Source: Caulobacteraceae bacterium
Lineage (GTDB): Bacteria > Pseudomonadota > Alphaproteobacteria > Caulobacterales > Caulobacteraceae
Direction: 5' to 3'
Assembly (NCBI GenBank): GCA_947475735.1
Contig: CANJLQ010000010.1
Location: 62,001 to 126,000 of the forward strand
Length of the DNA: 64,000 nt
Below are positions 17,141-26,558 of this stretch, one piece after another. The first letter of the stretch is position 1. Each line of letters begins with the position of its first letter. The notes beneath the pieces are model-generated. The model had not been told where the DNA came from, made no database searches, and saw only the letters and a list, made by a program, of their open reading frames with translations. A program made the translations under genes and the position numbers.

Positions 17141-17869
17141 ATGACCCGTCTCGACGTCGCCCTGGTCGCGAGAGGACTGGTCGAGAGCCGCGCCCGCGCC
17201 CAGGCGGCGATCAAGGCCGGAGGCGTGACCGTCGATGGCCACCCGGCCCGGTCCGCGTCGCAGACCGTGCGGGATGAGACCGTTCTGGTGGTCGAAGCGG
17301 ATCATCCGTGGGTCGGACGGGGCGGGGTGAAACTGGCCCATGCGCTGGCTCTGTGGCCGATCCCGGTCGAGGGACGCATCGTGCTGGACGTCGGGGCCTC
17401 GACCGGCGGCTTCACGGAGGTCTGCCTCGCCCGCGGGGCCGCTCAGGTGTTCGCCGTGGACGTGGGCTCCGGCCAGTTGCATCCCCGGATCGCAGGCGAC
17501 CCTCGCGTCGTCAATCTGGAGCGGACCGATGCGCGGGCGCTGACGTCGGAGCAGGTGCCCATCGCACCGGAACTGGTCGTCTGCGACGCCAGTTTCATCA
17601 GCCTGATCAAGATTTTACCAGCGGCACTGGCTCTGGCGTCAGAGGCGGCCGACCTCGTCGCTCTGGTGAAGCCCCAGTTCGAGGCTGAGGGACCCGCAGG
17701 GGTCGGCAAGGGCGGCATCGTCAAAGACCCCACCGCCCGCGAGGCCGCCCTAGCCCGGGTCTCACGCTGGCTGGACAGCATGGGATGGACCGTCAATGCC
17801 TCCACGCCGAGCCCAATCACGGGCGGTGACGGCAATGTCGAATTCCTGATCTGGGCCACCCGCCGATAG
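17141..17869 (+). CDS. tlyA: TlyA-family rRNA 2'-O-methyltransferase / hemolysin A
   Basis: 242 residues: an N-terminal S4 RNA-binding domain (about 1-60, RLDVALVARGLVESRARAQ) joined to a FtsJ-like methyltransferase with motif I VLDVGASTGGFTE, AVDVGSGQLHP and LVKPQFE. Known TlyA enzymes methylate 16S and 23S rRNA; the older name hemolysin is less informative. The ATG at 17141 begins the S4 domain and has CGAGG upstream; a longer frame to 17084 is not supported. Confidence 0.92.
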   Translation: MTRLDVALVARGLVESRARAQAAIKAGGVTVDGHPARSASQTVRDETVLVVEADHPWVGRGGVKLAHALALWPIPVEGRIVLDVGASTGGFTEVCLARGAAQVFAVDVGSGQLHPRIAGDPRVVNLERTDARALTSEQVPIAPELVVCDASFISLIKILPAALALASEAADLVALVKPQFEAEGPAGVGKGGIVKDPTAREAALARVSRWLDSMGWTVNASTPSPITGGDGNVEFLIWATRR

Positions 17870-17871
17870 CC

Positions 17872-17930
17872 GTAGCGACCTTTGAACTTCGCTCAAGCAG
17901 GGAGCGACCGCGTCGCGAGCGGTAGCGACC
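17872..17930. repeat. Inverted copy of the tRNA-Pro-associated repeat
   Basis: Positions 17891-17926 match the reverse complement of 7767-7802 in 35 of 36 bases. The segment is bordered by two direct copies of GTAGCGACC (17872 and 17922, period 50), close to the 48-base period of the first site. It lies just after the tlyA stop. Confidence 0.85.
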
Positions 17931-17944
17931 CTTGAAACATGCAA

Positions 17945-17970
17945 CCGCCGGCGGATTGCTCCGCCGGCGG
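17945..17970. terminator. Perfect hairpin between convergent tlyA and glycine-zipper gene
   Basis: CCGCCGGCGGA and TCCGCCGGCGG form an eleven-pair stem with loop TTGC. There is no T-run on the plus side; on the minus side a weak T-rich stretch follows. It lies between two converging genes, so a bidirectional terminator is plausible. Confidence 0.5.
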
Positions 17971-18035
17971 CGCCGAACGCGTCCCCGATCGACAGGGGGG
18001 CTGAAAACTAACCGAGGACGCGAACCCTCGGTCGA

Positions 18036-18653
18036 TCAGCGCGGGAGCCAGCCCCGGCGCGGATCGTAATAATAGTAGCCGTCGGCCGAGACCTGGTAGC
18101 CCTGCTGGTAGCGGCCACCGTCGCGGCGATCGTCGTAGCGGCGGTCGCTCCCGTAGCCACGGTCGTCGTAGCGGTCGTCCGCGCGGTAGCCCGAGCTATA
18201 GGCACGGTCGTCGTACCGATCGTTCTGGCTGTAGTAGGTCGGGGCTTGCGAATAGGTCTGGCCCTGATAGCCGGACCGACAGTTGTCGTTCGACGCCCGG
18301 CCGACCTGAGACCCGACGATCGCGCCCAGCACACCGCCGATGATCGAACCCTCGGTCCGGTTGCCGCGACCCGCGATCTGCGACCCCGCGACGGCACCGA
18401 TGCCACCGCCGATCAAGGCACCGGCACCGGTGCGGCCTTGGCCCAGAGTCTGGCAGCGGTCATAGCCGGAGCCGTTGTTGTAGCTCTGGCCGTAGCCGTT
18501 GCCCTGATTGTAGCCGTAGGGCTGGCTGTAGCCGTTGTTCGAGTAGCCGCTGCCGTAGCCATAGGACTGGGCCGAGGCGGCGGCGGGTGCCAGCGTCGCC
18601 GCAGCCGCGATGGCGGCGAGGGCGGCGGCGGACCTGATGAACCGGGTGGTCAT
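18036..18653 (-). CDS. Glycine-zipper 2TM envelope protein
   Basis: 205 residues: a signal peptide (cleavage near AAASAQ), a Tyr/Gly/Asn/Ser-rich stretch, then a glycine zipper (about 85-120; GALIGGGIGAVAGSQIAG and GGVLGAIVGSQVG) as in the 17-kDa surface antigen family, and a Tyr/Asp/Arg-rich repeat-like tail ending DPRRGWLPR. Probably outer membrane or periplasmic; function unknown. AGGGG lies nine bases before the ATG. Upstream at 18722-18750 is an element also found before the RcnB-like gene. Confidence 0.85.
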   Translation of the reverse strand: MTTRFIRSAAALAAIAAAATLAPAAASAQSYGYGSGYSNNGYSQPYGYNQGNGYGQSYNNGSGYDRCQTLGQGRTGAGALIGGGIGAVAGSQIAGRGNRTEGSIIGGVLGAIVGSQVGRASNDNCRSGYQGQTYSQAPTYYSQNDRYDDRAYSSGYRADDRYDDRGYGSDRRYDDRRDGGRYQQGYQVSADGYYYYDPRRGWLPR

Positions 18654-18721
18654 GAGAGAAACCCCTGTGTCGACGTCGGGAGATCCGGCGTCTGTTGAGG
18701 TGAGGTCTAGAGCTCCCAACC

Positions 18722-18759
18722 TGAACCGGTGTTGAGCCGCGCGTTCATCTCCGTTCATG
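18722..18759 (-). promoter_or_regulatory. Shared putative operator, site 1 (glycine-zipper gene)
   Basis: Plus-strand sequence runs TGAACCG, then TTGAG, then CGCGTTCA and a further GTTCATG ten bases on. Twenty-two of 29 positions match 37397-37425, which lies upstream of another envelope gene. The site is 69 bases before the start of the gene on the minus strand. Spaced GTTCA/TGAAC blocks suggest a dimeric regulator of the OmpR type, which is inference. Confidence 0.5.
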
Positions 18760-18795
18760 TTTCGGCCGGACGGCGAAGCGGTCTAGAAGGCCGCG

Positions 18796-20037
18796 ATGAC
18801 GATGACGCTGAAGATCGCTCGGGTGGCCGGGCAGGGGGACGGCGTCGCCGAGACGCCGGGAGGCCCCGTGTTCGTCCCCCTGACCCTGCCGGGCGAGACC
18901 GTGCGGGGCGAGGTCCGCGACGGGCGGATGGACGGCGGCGTGATCGTCGAGGCCAGCCCGGACCGGATCGCGCCGGTGTCGCCGCATTACGGCGACTGCG
19001 GCGGATGCTCGCTGCAGCACTGGGCCAGTGGTCCCTATCTGGACTGGAAGCGCCAGCAGGTGATCGCCACCCTGGCGCGCGAAGGCATCGAGACCGAGGT
19101 CGAGGCGACCGTGGCCGTGCCCTCCGGCAGCCGGCGGCGACTCGCCTTGCATGCGCGTCGGCTTGAGGACGGGCGTGTCGTGTTGGGATTCAAGGCGCGC
19201 AAATCGTGGCGGCTGGTCGAGGTCACCGAGTGCTCGGTCGCCGATCCACGGCTGGTCGGCGCGTTTTCCGCGCTGGCGAAGATCGCGGCGGCGTTTCTGG
19301 ATCATCCGAAGTCGGCACCGACGCTGCACGCGACCTGGACGCTCGACGGGCTGGACGTCGATGTGACAGGCGTGGAGAAACGCTCCGGACTGTCCGGCGA
19401 CCGGCGGGCCCAGGCGATCCGGTTGGCGGCTGAGGCCGGACTGGCGCGGCTTTCGCTGGCGGGGGAGACCCTGTCGATGGAGCGCCAGCCGCGTGTCGCC
19501 TTTGGGCCCGCGACCGTGCCCGTGCCCGCAGGGGGATTCCTGCAGGCGGTTCCGGAGGCGGAGGCCGCCATGGTCTCTCGTGCCGTCGAGGCGGTCCGTG
19601 GGGCGAAGAAGGTGGCCGACCTGTTCTGCGGGGCCGGGACCTTCACCTTCCCTCTGGCGACGGTGGCGAGTGTCGTCGCGGCCGATGCCTCCGCCGCCGG
19701 GATCGCGGCGCTGAAGGCGGGGATGGGCACGGCAAAGGGGCTCAAGCCCATCGTGGCCGAGGCGCGCGACCTGTTTCGTCGGCCCATGACGCCCTACGAT
19801 CTGAAGGGCTGCGACGCCGTCGTGTTCGACCCGCCGCGCGCCGGGGCCATCGAGCAGACCGCCCAGATCGCCGGGACCAAGGCCGGCGTCGTGGTCGGGG
19901 TATCCTGCAACCCCCAGACCTTCGCGCGCGACGCCCGGGTGCTGCTTGACGCCGGCTTCGTGCTGGAGCGCGTGACCCCGATCGACCAGTTCCTGTGGTC
20001 CAGCCACGTCGAGCTGGTCGGCCTGTTTCGGAGATAA
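18796..20037 (+). CDS. RlmD/TrmA-family RNA uracil-5-methyltransferase
   Basis: 413 residues: N-terminal TRAM-like domain, a [4Fe-4S] cluster segment with CGGC (Cys68, Cys71) and further Cys residues, then a SAM methyltransferase domain with VADLFCGAGTFTFPLA, FDPPRAGA and the catalytic cysteine in VSCNPQTFARD near residue 370. Family members make m5U in 23S rRNA or tRNA; the fused iron-sulfur site favours RlmD/RlmC over TrmA. Divergent from the glycine-zipper gene; followed two bases later by a small acidic protein gene. Confidence 0.9.
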   Translation: MTMTLKIARVAGQGDGVAETPGGPVFVPLTLPGETVRGEVRDGRMDGGVIVEASPDRIAPVSPHYGDCGGCSLQHWASGPYLDWKRQQVIATLAREGIETEVEATVAVPSGSRRRLALHARRLEDGRVVLGFKARKSWRLVEVTECSVADPRLVGAFSALAKIAAAFLDHPKSAPTLHATWTLDGLDVDVTGVEKRSGLSGDRRAQAIRLAAEAGLARLSLAGETLSMERQPRVAFGPATVPVPAGGFLQAVPEAEAAMVSRAVEAVRGAKKVADLFCGAGTFTFPLATVASVVAADASAAGIAALKAGMGTAKGLKPIVAEARDLFRRPMTPYDLKGCDAVVFDPPRAGAIEQTAQIAGTKAGVVVGVSCNPQTFARDARVLLDAGFVLERVTPIDQFLWSSHVELVGLFRR

Positions 20038-20039
20038 CG

Positions 20040-20423
20040 ATGAGCGAAGACGCACCGGATTTCGGCGAGGACGGGGGTGGCTTCGACGTCGACGACTGGG
20101 CCCGGCTGGAGCCCTTCGTCGGTCGGATCGCGACGCTGGAGGACGTTCAGGCGCGCCGGGCGATCTTCGCCTTGGGCGAGACCGACGACGCTCGGCCTAT
20201 CGAGATGGACCTGCCCCAGCCCGTGATCTGGTGGGACGACGACGGCGAGCAGGGCGCGGTGGCGGTGCAGGCCGAGAGCCACGTCAGCCCGGACGGCGAG
20301 GTCATGGAGGTGCTGGGCGTCATCCTGCCGGACGGAGAGGGCGTGGTCGTCCTGCTGGAGGATGTGGACCTGGTCGACGACACAGACCCGACTTGGCGCG
20401 GGCTGGTGGAGGGTGCCGTCTGA
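20040..20423 (+). CDS. Conserved acidic protein of unknown function
   Basis: 127 residues, very rich in Asp and Glu, with a mixed alpha/beta look and no membrane segment or signal. The ATG follows the methyltransferase stop by two bases and has GGAG eight bases upstream, so the two genes are very likely co-translated. I do not recognise a family. Confidence 0.75.
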   Translation: MSEDAPDFGEDGGGFDVDDWARLEPFVGRIATLEDVQARRAIFALGETDDARPIEMDLPQPVIWWDDDGEQGAVAVQAESHVSPDGEVMEVLGVILPDGEGVVVLLEDVDLVDDTDPTWRGLVEGAV

Positions 20424-20441
20424 CTGTTCCGGGGCGAACCC

Positions 20442-21503
20442 TCAGCCGAACAGTTCGAGCTGCGGCCGCGCATCGGCGGGGACCCGGAACTTCGTCTCGT
20501 CCAGCTGGTGGCGGGGCGCGTCCAGGCCGTAGCGTTTGACGGCCGCCTTGAAGCGGGCGGCGATCAGGTCGGCGACGGGGCCGGTGCCCTTCATCCGGGT
20601 GTTCCAGTCGGGATCGTAGTCTTTTCCGCCCCGCGTCTGGCGGACCAGCGACATCACGCGGGCGGCGCGGTCGGGTCGGGCCTCGGCCAGCCACTCGCGG
20701 AACAGGTCCTTGATCTCCAGCGGCAGACGCAGGGTGACGTACATGGCCGTGGTCGCGCCCGCCTTGGCGGAGGCCTCAAGCACCGATTCCAGCTCGTGAT
20801 CGTTCAGCCCGGGAATGACGGGGGCGAAGCCGACGCCGACGGGGACCCCGGCCTCCGCCAGCCGGCTGATGGCCTCCAGCCGCTTCGCCGGCGTCGAGGC
20901 CCGGGGCTCCATGGTGCGGGCGAGCTTTCGGTCCAGCGTCGTGATCGAGACGAAGGCGCTGGCCAGACGCTCGCGGCCCATCGGGCCAAGGATGTCCACA
21001 TCGCGGGTGATCAGATTGGACTTGGTGATGATGGAGAGGGGCTGGTTGAAGCGCTGGCAGACCTCGAGGATCGACCGGGTCGATCGAAGCTCGCGCTCGA
21101 CCGGCTGATACGGATCGGTGTTGCCGCCGATGTGGATGCGCTTGCAGACGTATCGGCGCGCGGCGAGCTCCTGTTCCAGGAGACGCCCTGCCTCGGGCTT
21201 GAAGAAGATCCGGCTCTCGAAATCCAGGCCCGGGGATAGGCCCATCCAGGCATGGGATGGACGGGCGTAGCAGTAGATGCAGCCATGTTCGCAGCCTTTG
21301 TAAGGGTTGATCGAGCGGTCGAAGCCGATGTCCGGACTGATGTTCCTGGCGATGATCGTCCGGGCGTGGTCGGGGGTCAGGGTGGTGCGGATGTGGGCTG
21401 GGGCCTCATCCTCGGCCGTCCAGCCGTCGTCGAAGGCCTCGGTCGTCGTCGGTTCGTAGCGTCCGGTGGCGTTGGACCGGGCGCCGCGTCCTTTCGTCGG
21501 CAA
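20442..21503 (-). CDS. PA0069-type radical SAM protein (SplB-like)
   Basis: 353 residues with the radical SAM cluster motif in CEHGCIYCYARPSH (CxxxCxxC) and the preceding NISPDIGFDRSINPYKG typical of the PA0069/spore-lyase-like family; the reaction is unknown. No ATG or GTG lies upstream of the conserved part outside the repeat; TTG at 21503 gives MPTKGRGARSN, matching the usual KGRGA start of the family, so it is preferred although no clear ribosome site is seen. A longer frame runs into the palindromic repeat and is rejected. Confidence 0.87.
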   Translation of the reverse strand: MPTKGRGARSNATGRYEPTTTEAFDDGWTAEDEAPAHIRTTLTPDHARTIIARNISPDIGFDRSINPYKGCEHGCIYCYARPSHAWMGLSPGLDFESRIFFKPEAGRLLEQELAARRYVCKRIHIGGNTDPYQPVERELRSTRSILEVCQRFNQPLSIITKSNLITRDVDILGPMGRERLASAFVSITTLDRKLARTMEPRASTPAKRLEAISRLAEAGVPVGVGFAPVIPGLNDHELESVLEASAKAGATTAMYVTLRLPLEIKDLFREWLAEARPDRAARVMSLVRQTRGGKDYDPDWNTRMKGTGPVADLIAARFKAAVKRYGLDAPRHQLDETKFRVPADARPQLELFG

Positions 21504-21548
21504 GGATAGCTTGCGTCTAGAACAAAGCAAGAACAAAGAACGCGGCGT

Positions 21549-21716
21549 CCCTCTCCCAGGGGAGAGGGCTCGAGGCTCGCAGAGCGCAGCGATGCGCAAG
21601 ACGAAAGGGTGAGGGGTTCGGCGGGAGCCGGTGAGAGGGAAACCCCTCACCCTTTCGCGCAAGGCCGATCGCCTGACGGCTCCCGGGCGCTCAAGCCCTC
21701 TCCCGACGGGAGAGGG
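21549..21716. repeat. Multi-hairpin palindromic element (type D) behind topA
   Basis: Three nested hairpins: 21549-21568 (CCCTCTCC/GGGAGAGGG type), 21602-21618 with 21641-21657 (CGAAAGGGTGAGGGGTT and its exact complement), and 21696-21716 (CCCTCTCCCG-A-CGGGAGAGGG, perfect). Similar elements are widespread in Proteobacteria. It lies directly after the topA stop and before the radical SAM gene start, and may end topA transcription. Confidence 0.88.
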
Positions 21717-24323
21717 TTAGGCTTTCGCCGTCTTCTTCTTCGGCGCAGCCTTCTTTGCAGCGGGCTTCTTGGCCGCAGCGGGCTTCTTGGCCGGGGCTTT
21801 CTTGCCCTTGGCGGGAGCGGCGAGGGCGCGCGCAGCGAGCAGCGGGACCGCCACCTCCATCGTCATGTCCTCGGGCGCGGTGCCCTTGGGGATCGTCGCG
21901 TTGATCTTGCCGGACTTCACATAGGGGCCGAAGCGGCCGGACATGACGTGGACGGGCTCGCCGGTTTCCGGGTGGGCGCCCAGGTCCTTCAGAGGGGCGA
22001 CGGCGGCGCCGCGTCCCTTGAAACCGCCGGCGCGCTTTTCGGCCAGCAGGACGACCGCCCGGTTCAGGCCGATTTCGAAAACCTCATCGATATCCGCGAC
22101 ATTGGCGTACGTCCCGGCATGGAGGATGAAGGGGCCATAGCGGCCGAGGCCCGCCGTGATCGGCTGATTGTCCTCGGGATGGACGCCCACCATGCGCGGA
22201 AGGCCGAGAAGGCGTACCGCCTGGTCTAGTGTCAGGGTCGCCGGGCTCCAGCCCTTCGGCAGGGAGGACCGCTTGGGCTTCTCCTCGCCCGGGTTGGCGG
22301 TTTCGACATAGGGGCCGAACCGCCCGATCTTCAGCGCAACCGGCAGTCCGGTCGCGGGATCAACGCCGAGGTCGCGGTCGCCGCCGGAATCGTCGCCCGC
22401 GTTCTCGCCCGCGCCGAAGCCGCGGGTGTAGCGGCATTCCGGATAGTTGGAGCAGCCGATGAAGGACGACTTCATCTTGAAGCTGGCCCTCAGATGCAGC
22501 CGCCCGGTCTTGCAGAGCGGGCACAGGCGGGCGTCCGAGCCGTCCGGCTTCGCGGGGAACAGGAACGGCCCGATGGCGGTGTCGAGCTCGTCGATCACGC
22601 CCTGGCGTTCCAGCACGGCGGCGGTCGCTGGCTTAAGCTTGGACCAGAAGTCGCGCAGCAGCGACTTCCAGTCCATGTCCCCGGCTGAGACTTCGTCCAG
22701 CTGGGTCTCCAGCGCGGCGGTGAAGTCGTACTGAACCCACTGGCCGAAGAACTGCTCCAGGAAGGCCGTGACCAGGCGGCCGTTGTCCTCGGGGATGAAG
22801 CGGTTCTTGTCCATGCGGACGTATTCGCGGTCGCGAAGCGTCGTCAGGATGGAGGCATAAGTCGACGGGCGGCCGATGCCGAGCTCTTCCAGCTTCTTGA
22901 CCAGGGTGGCCTCGGAGAAGCGGGGCGGGGGCTCGGTGAAATGCTGGTCGGTGCGGATAGCCTCGACCTTGGCTTTCGCGCCTTCCTTCAGCGCCGGGAG
23001 GCGAGCGGTGTCGTCGTCCTCCTCGGTCTCGGCACCCTTCTGTTTCTCGTCGCGGCCTTCCTCGTAGACGGCGAGAAAGCCGTCGAAGGTGACGACCTGG
23101 CCGGTGGCGCGCAGGCCGGTCTGGCCGTCGGGCGTCTCGACTTCGACCGTGGTGCGGTCCAGGCGCGCGGCCTCCATCTGGGAGGCGACCATCCGCTTCC
23201 AGATCAGCTCGTAGAGGCGCTGAAGATCGGATTCCAGGCGCAAGGAGTCTGGGCGGCGGGCGATGTTGGTCGGCCGGATCGCCTCATGCGCTTCCTGAGC
23301 ATTCTTGGCTTTCGTTTTGTAATATCGAGCCTCTGCCGGAACGAAGGCCGGGCCGAAGGTCTCGCCGATGACCTCTCGCGCCTGGGCGATGCCCTCGGGC
23401 GTGGTCTGGACGCCATCGGTCCGCATATAGGTGATCAGGCCGCCGGTCTCGTCGACGCCTTCGTACAGTTTCTGCGCCGCGCGCATGGTGCGCTGGGCGT
23501 CGAAGCCGAGCTTACGCGATGCCTCCTGCTGCAGGGTCGAGGTTGTGAAGGGTGGGGACGGAAAACGGCGGACTGGCTTCTTCTCGATCGACTTGATCGT
23601 GAAGTCGCCGGACTGGATGGCGGCGCGGGCGGCCATGGCCGTCGCCTCGTCCTTGATGTCCAGGCGCTGGATCCGCTTGCCGGCGTGCTTGACCAGCCGG
23701 GTGGTGAAGGGCGGGCTGTCGGCGGCGAGGTCGGCCTCGATCGACCAGTATTCCTGGGGCCTGAAGCGCTCGATCTCCAGCTCGCGATCGACGACGATCC
23801 GCAGCGCCACGGACTGCACCCGACCGGCCGATCGGGCCCCGGGGAGCTTCCTCCACAGCACGGGCGACAGGGTGAAGCCGACCAGATAGTCGAGCGCGCG
23901 GCGGGCGAGGTAGGCCTCGACCAGCTCCATGTCGATCTGGCGCGGCTGGGCCATGGCGTCCAGCACGGCCGACTTGGTGATGGCGTTGAAGGTGACGCGC
24001 TCGACGGTGGTGTCCTTGAGCGCCTTCTTCTTGGTCAGGACGTCCAACACGTGCCAGCTGATGGCCTCGCCCTCGCGGTCCGGGTCGGTGGCCAGGATCA
24101 GGCGATCCGCGCGCTTGGCCGCCTCGGCGATCTCGGACATGCGCTTGGACGCCTTGGGATCGATCTCCCAATCCATGGCGAAGTCCTCGTCGGGCTTGAC
24201 CGAGCCGTCCTTGGAGGGGAGGTCGCGGATGTGTCCGTACGAGGCGAGCACCTCATAGCCGGAGCCGAGGTATTTGTTGATGGTCTTGGCCTTGGCGGGG
24301 CTCTCGACGATGACGAGATTCAT
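21717..24323 (-). CDS. topA: DNA topoisomerase I
   Basis: Relaxes negative supercoils. 868 residues: Toprim domain at the start (VIVESPAKAKTI, ATDPDREGE), the catalytic tyrosine in LITYMRTDG near residue 300, a zinc ribbon with CPLC and CSNYPEC, then several topoisomerase C-terminal repeats of the form GRYGPF, and a Lys/Ala/Pro tail (about the last 40 residues) that likely binds DNA. The stop abuts a perfect hairpin. Divergent from a small gene at 24471. Confidence 0.97.
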   Translation of the reverse strand: MNLVIVESPAKAKTINKYLGSGYEVLASYGHIRDLPSKDGSVKPDEDFAMDWEIDPKASKRMSEIAEAAKRADRLILATDPDREGEAISWHVLDVLTKKKALKDTTVERVTFNAITKSAVLDAMAQPRQIDMELVEAYLARRALDYLVGFTLSPVLWRKLPGARSAGRVQSVALRIVVDRELEIERFRPQEYWSIEADLAADSPPFTTRLVKHAGKRIQRLDIKDEATAMAARAAIQSGDFTIKSIEKKPVRRFPSPPFTTSTLQQEASRKLGFDAQRTMRAAQKLYEGVDETGGLITYMRTDGVQTTPEGIAQAREVIGETFGPAFVPAEARYYKTKAKNAQEAHEAIRPTNIARRPDSLRLESDLQRLYELIWKRMVASQMEAARLDRTTVEVETPDGQTGLRATGQVVTFDGFLAVYEEGRDEKQKGAETEEDDDTARLPALKEGAKAKVEAIRTDQHFTEPPPRFSEATLVKKLEELGIGRPSTYASILTTLRDREYVRMDKNRFIPEDNGRLVTAFLEQFFGQWVQYDFTAALETQLDEVSAGDMDWKSLLRDFWSKLKPATAAVLERQGVIDELDTAIGPFLFPAKPDGSDARLCPLCKTGRLHLRASFKMKSSFIGCSNYPECRYTRGFGAGENAGDDSGGDRDLGVDPATGLPVALKIGRFGPYVETANPGEEKPKRSSLPKGWSPATLTLDQAVRLLGLPRMVGVHPEDNQPITAGLGRYGPFILHAGTYANVADIDEVFEIGLNRAVVLLAEKRAGGFKGRGAAVAPLKDLGAHPETGEPVHVMSGRFGPYVKSGKINATIPKGTAPEDMTMEVAVPLLAARALAAPAKGKKAPAKKPAAAKKPAAKKAAPKKKTAKA

Positions 24324-24470
24324 TACGGCTCAGTCTGAGGGGAGGGTGGGCGAACGTGGTCAGGCTCGCGCCCTATGTCAATCGGAGCATTCCGACCGCT
24401 CGCGCCAAGGTTGCCAAACATGCTAAGGTTGTGCCCTACTGCGGGGGTCAACCAAGCGAAGGGCGTCGCC

Positions 24471-24710
24471 ATGACAACTCAGCCGATCGCGTCGGAAGCC
24501 GGTCCTCCGGCCATGCCGTCGGACCCCGAGCCGAGAGAGTTTCCGGTTCGGGAGTACATTGGGGCCATGGCGCTCGAACTCGCGCAGATGGCCCGCTGGG
24601 ATGGAGATGAGGCCTTGGGCCGTCTTCTGGACAGCGCGGCGAGCCTGGCGGCCGACGCACCGCGACCTCTGGCCACTGAGACCGACGAGCCGCGCCGCCG
24701 CCGGGCCTAG
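24471..24710 (+). CDS. Small conserved protein of unknown function
   Basis: 79 residues, helical in the middle (VREYIGAMALELAQMARWDGDEALGRLLDSAASLA), with a Pro/Glu-rich start and a basic end. No signal or membrane segment. It is divergent from topA and its TAG stop shares CTAG with the dprA stop. The ATG at 24471 follows GAAGGGCG. The helix pattern suggests a small dimeric regulator-like protein, but no family is recognised. Confidence 0.65.
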   Translation: MTTQPIASEAGPPAMPSDPEPREFPVREYIGAMALELAQMARWDGDEALGRLLDSAASLAADAPRPLATETDEPRRRRA

Positions 24711-25795
24711 GTCGAGGCCGACCCGCCGGGCAGAAGCGTCGCCCGGCCTGCGAGGCTGAGCTCCAGCAGGGCGGCGGCGACGCTGGCGATGGGGGCGTTC
24801 AGCGCACGGGCGATCTCGTCACGCGGCGTCGGTGTCGGCGACAGCAGGGACGCGACCCGGTCCAGGAAGGCCGTGTCGAGGTCGTCGAGGCCGTCGGCGT
24901 CGCGGAACGGGTCGTCCCGCGCCGGCTCGGCGAGCGTGCGCAGCGTCTCGAGTCCCCGGATGACGTCGTCGATGCCCTCGCAGATGTGGGCCCCCTGACG
25001 CAGCAGCTCGTTGGGCCCTTTCGACCGGGGGTCAAGCGGCGAGCCGGGGACTGCGAACACCTCGCGGCCCTGCTCGTTGGCCAGGCGGGCGGTGATGAGG
25101 GAGCCGGAGCGAATCTCCGCCTCGACCACGATGACGCCGCGCGACAGGCCGGAGATGATGCGGTTGCGCCGGGGGAAGTCGCGGGCTTGGGCGCGGCTGC
25201 CCATCGGGCTTTCGGACACGACCGCGCCGCGCTCGACGATCTGGTCGTACAGGGCGGCGTTATCCGGCGGATAGACGTCGTCGACCCCGCCGCCGAGGAC
25301 CGCGATCGTGCCGATCTCAAGCGATCCGGCGTGGGCGGCGGCATCGATGCCTCGCGCAAGCCCCGACACGACCACGAAACCGGCCTCGCCGAGTTGCTGG
25401 GCCAGGCCGCGCGCGATCCGCTGGCCGCCGGCGGAGGCTATGCGCGCGCCGACGACGCCGACGGCCTCGCGCCCCAGCAGGCCGGTGTCGCCCCGGACCC
25501 ACAGGACGGGTGGCGGCGGGTCCAGCGCGGCGAGCCGTGGCGGATGGGCAGGGTCGCCGAGCACGACCAGCTGAGCGCCGGCGCGGTCGCCGGCCTCGAT
25601 CTCGGCCTCGATGCGGTCGGTGGGAGGCAGGGTGAAGCCATGTCCGCCGCCGCTGCGGATCAGGTCGGGCAGGGCCGCGATGGCGCGCTCCGCCGTGCCG
25701 AACCGGAGCAGCAGCTGGCGAAAGGCGACGGGGCCGACGCGCTCGGTCCGGGCGAGACGAAGCCGCGCGAACCGCTCGGCCTCGGGCAGGCTCAC
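24707..25795 (-). CDS. dprA: DNA-processing protein DprA
   Basis: Loads RecA on incoming single-stranded DNA in natural transformation. 362 residues: an N-terminal SAM-like helical region, the Rossmann domain with [12 protein letters not shown] and [20 protein letters not shown], and a C-terminal winged-helix region. GTG start overlaps the plsY stop (GTGA), so the two are coupled. Confidence 0.95.
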   Translation of the reverse strand: MSLPEAERFARLRLARTERVGPVAFRQLLLRFGTAERAIAALPDLIRSGGGHGFTLPPTDRIEAEIEAGDRAGAQLVVLGDPAHPPRLAALDPPPPVLWVRGDTGLLGREAVGVVGARIASAGGQRIARGLAQQLGEAGFVVVSGLARGIDAAAHAGSLEIGTIAVLGGGVDDVYPPDNAALYDQIVERGAVVSESPMGSRAQARDFPRRNRIISGLSRGVIVVEAEIRSGSLITARLANEQGREVFAVPGSPLDPRSKGPNELLRQGAHICEGIDDVIRGLETLRTLAEPARDDPFRDADGLDDLDTAFLDRVASLLSPTPTPRDEIARALNAPIASVAAALLELSLAGRATLLPGGSAST

Positions 25796-26433
25796 GCCCG
25801 TTTCGCCGCGCCGATGCGGGGCTCGGCCCCCTTGACCAGGCGGCCGATGTTCTCGTGGTGGCGGATCCAGATCAGCACGGCGGTGAAGACCGATAGCACC
25901 AGGATCGGGGCCTCGACCGGCAGACCCAGGGCGGGTAGGGGCAGCAGCGCCAGCAACGGCGCGGCGGCCGCCGCGATCAGGGCCGCCAGCGAGGAGTAGC
26001 GCAGGGCGAAGGCGACGATCAGCCAGGTCGCGCCGGCCATCAGCCCCAGCGGCCAGGCGGCGGCGATCAGCAGGCCGAAGAAGGTGGCGACCCCCTTGCC
26101 GCCCTTGAATCCCAGCCAGACGGGGAAGAGGTGCCCCAGAAAGGCCGCGCCGCCGGCGATGGCCCCCGCGACCTCGGACCCGAACAGCTGGCGCGCGATC
26201 AGCAGGGCGACCGCGCCCTTGCCGGCGTCGAGCAGGAGGGTCGCCAGCGCCAGGTCCTTGCGGCCCGTCCGCAGGACGTTGGTCGCGCCGATGTTGCCCG
26301 AGCCGATGTTGCGCACGTCGCCCGCCCCGGCCGTCCGGGTGATCAGGACGCCGAACGGGATCGAGCCCAGCAGGTATCCGCCCACGGCCACCGCCGCGAG
26401 CGTCCCCAGAGCGGGCCCGACCAGATCCTGCAC
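25792..26433 (-). CDS. plsY: Glycerol-3-phosphate acyltransferase PlsY
   Basis: Membrane enzyme that transfers acyl from acyl-phosphate to glycerol-3-phosphate, the first step of phospholipid synthesis. 213 residues with about five membrane segments and the three conserved loops [31 protein letters not shown] and [12 protein letters not shown] start with GGGAG eight bases upstream. Confidence 0.96.
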   Translation of the reverse strand: MQDLVGPALGTLAAVAVGGYLLGSIPFGVLITRTAGAGDVRNIGSGNIGATNVLRTGRKDLALATLLLDAGKGAVALLIARQLFGSEVAGAIAGGAAFLGHLFPVWLGFKGGKGVATFFGLLIAAAWPLGLMAGATWLIVAFALRYSSLAALIAAAAAPLLALLPLPALGLPVEAPILVLSVFTAVLIWIRHHENIGRLVKGAEPRIGAAKRA

Positions 26434-26558
26434 GTGATTCGCTCCCGGTTAAGGCGTGTCCGCAAGATGCGTCGCCGTTGCCCTGGCGGCAAGCGCCGAG
26501 CGGGGTTCCACCCTGCTGTCGTGGCCGCTATGACACGCGGCCCACGGAGACCGCCCCG

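Noticed and set aside
18742..18757. GTTC-N6-GTTC looked like an alphaproteobacterial LexA box
   Set aside because: The known box has seven bases between the GTTC halves; here there are six, and the flanking gene is not a repair gene.
22941..24338. 465-codon plus-strand frame opposite topA
   Set aside because: Antisense shadow; topA motifs prove the minus strand.
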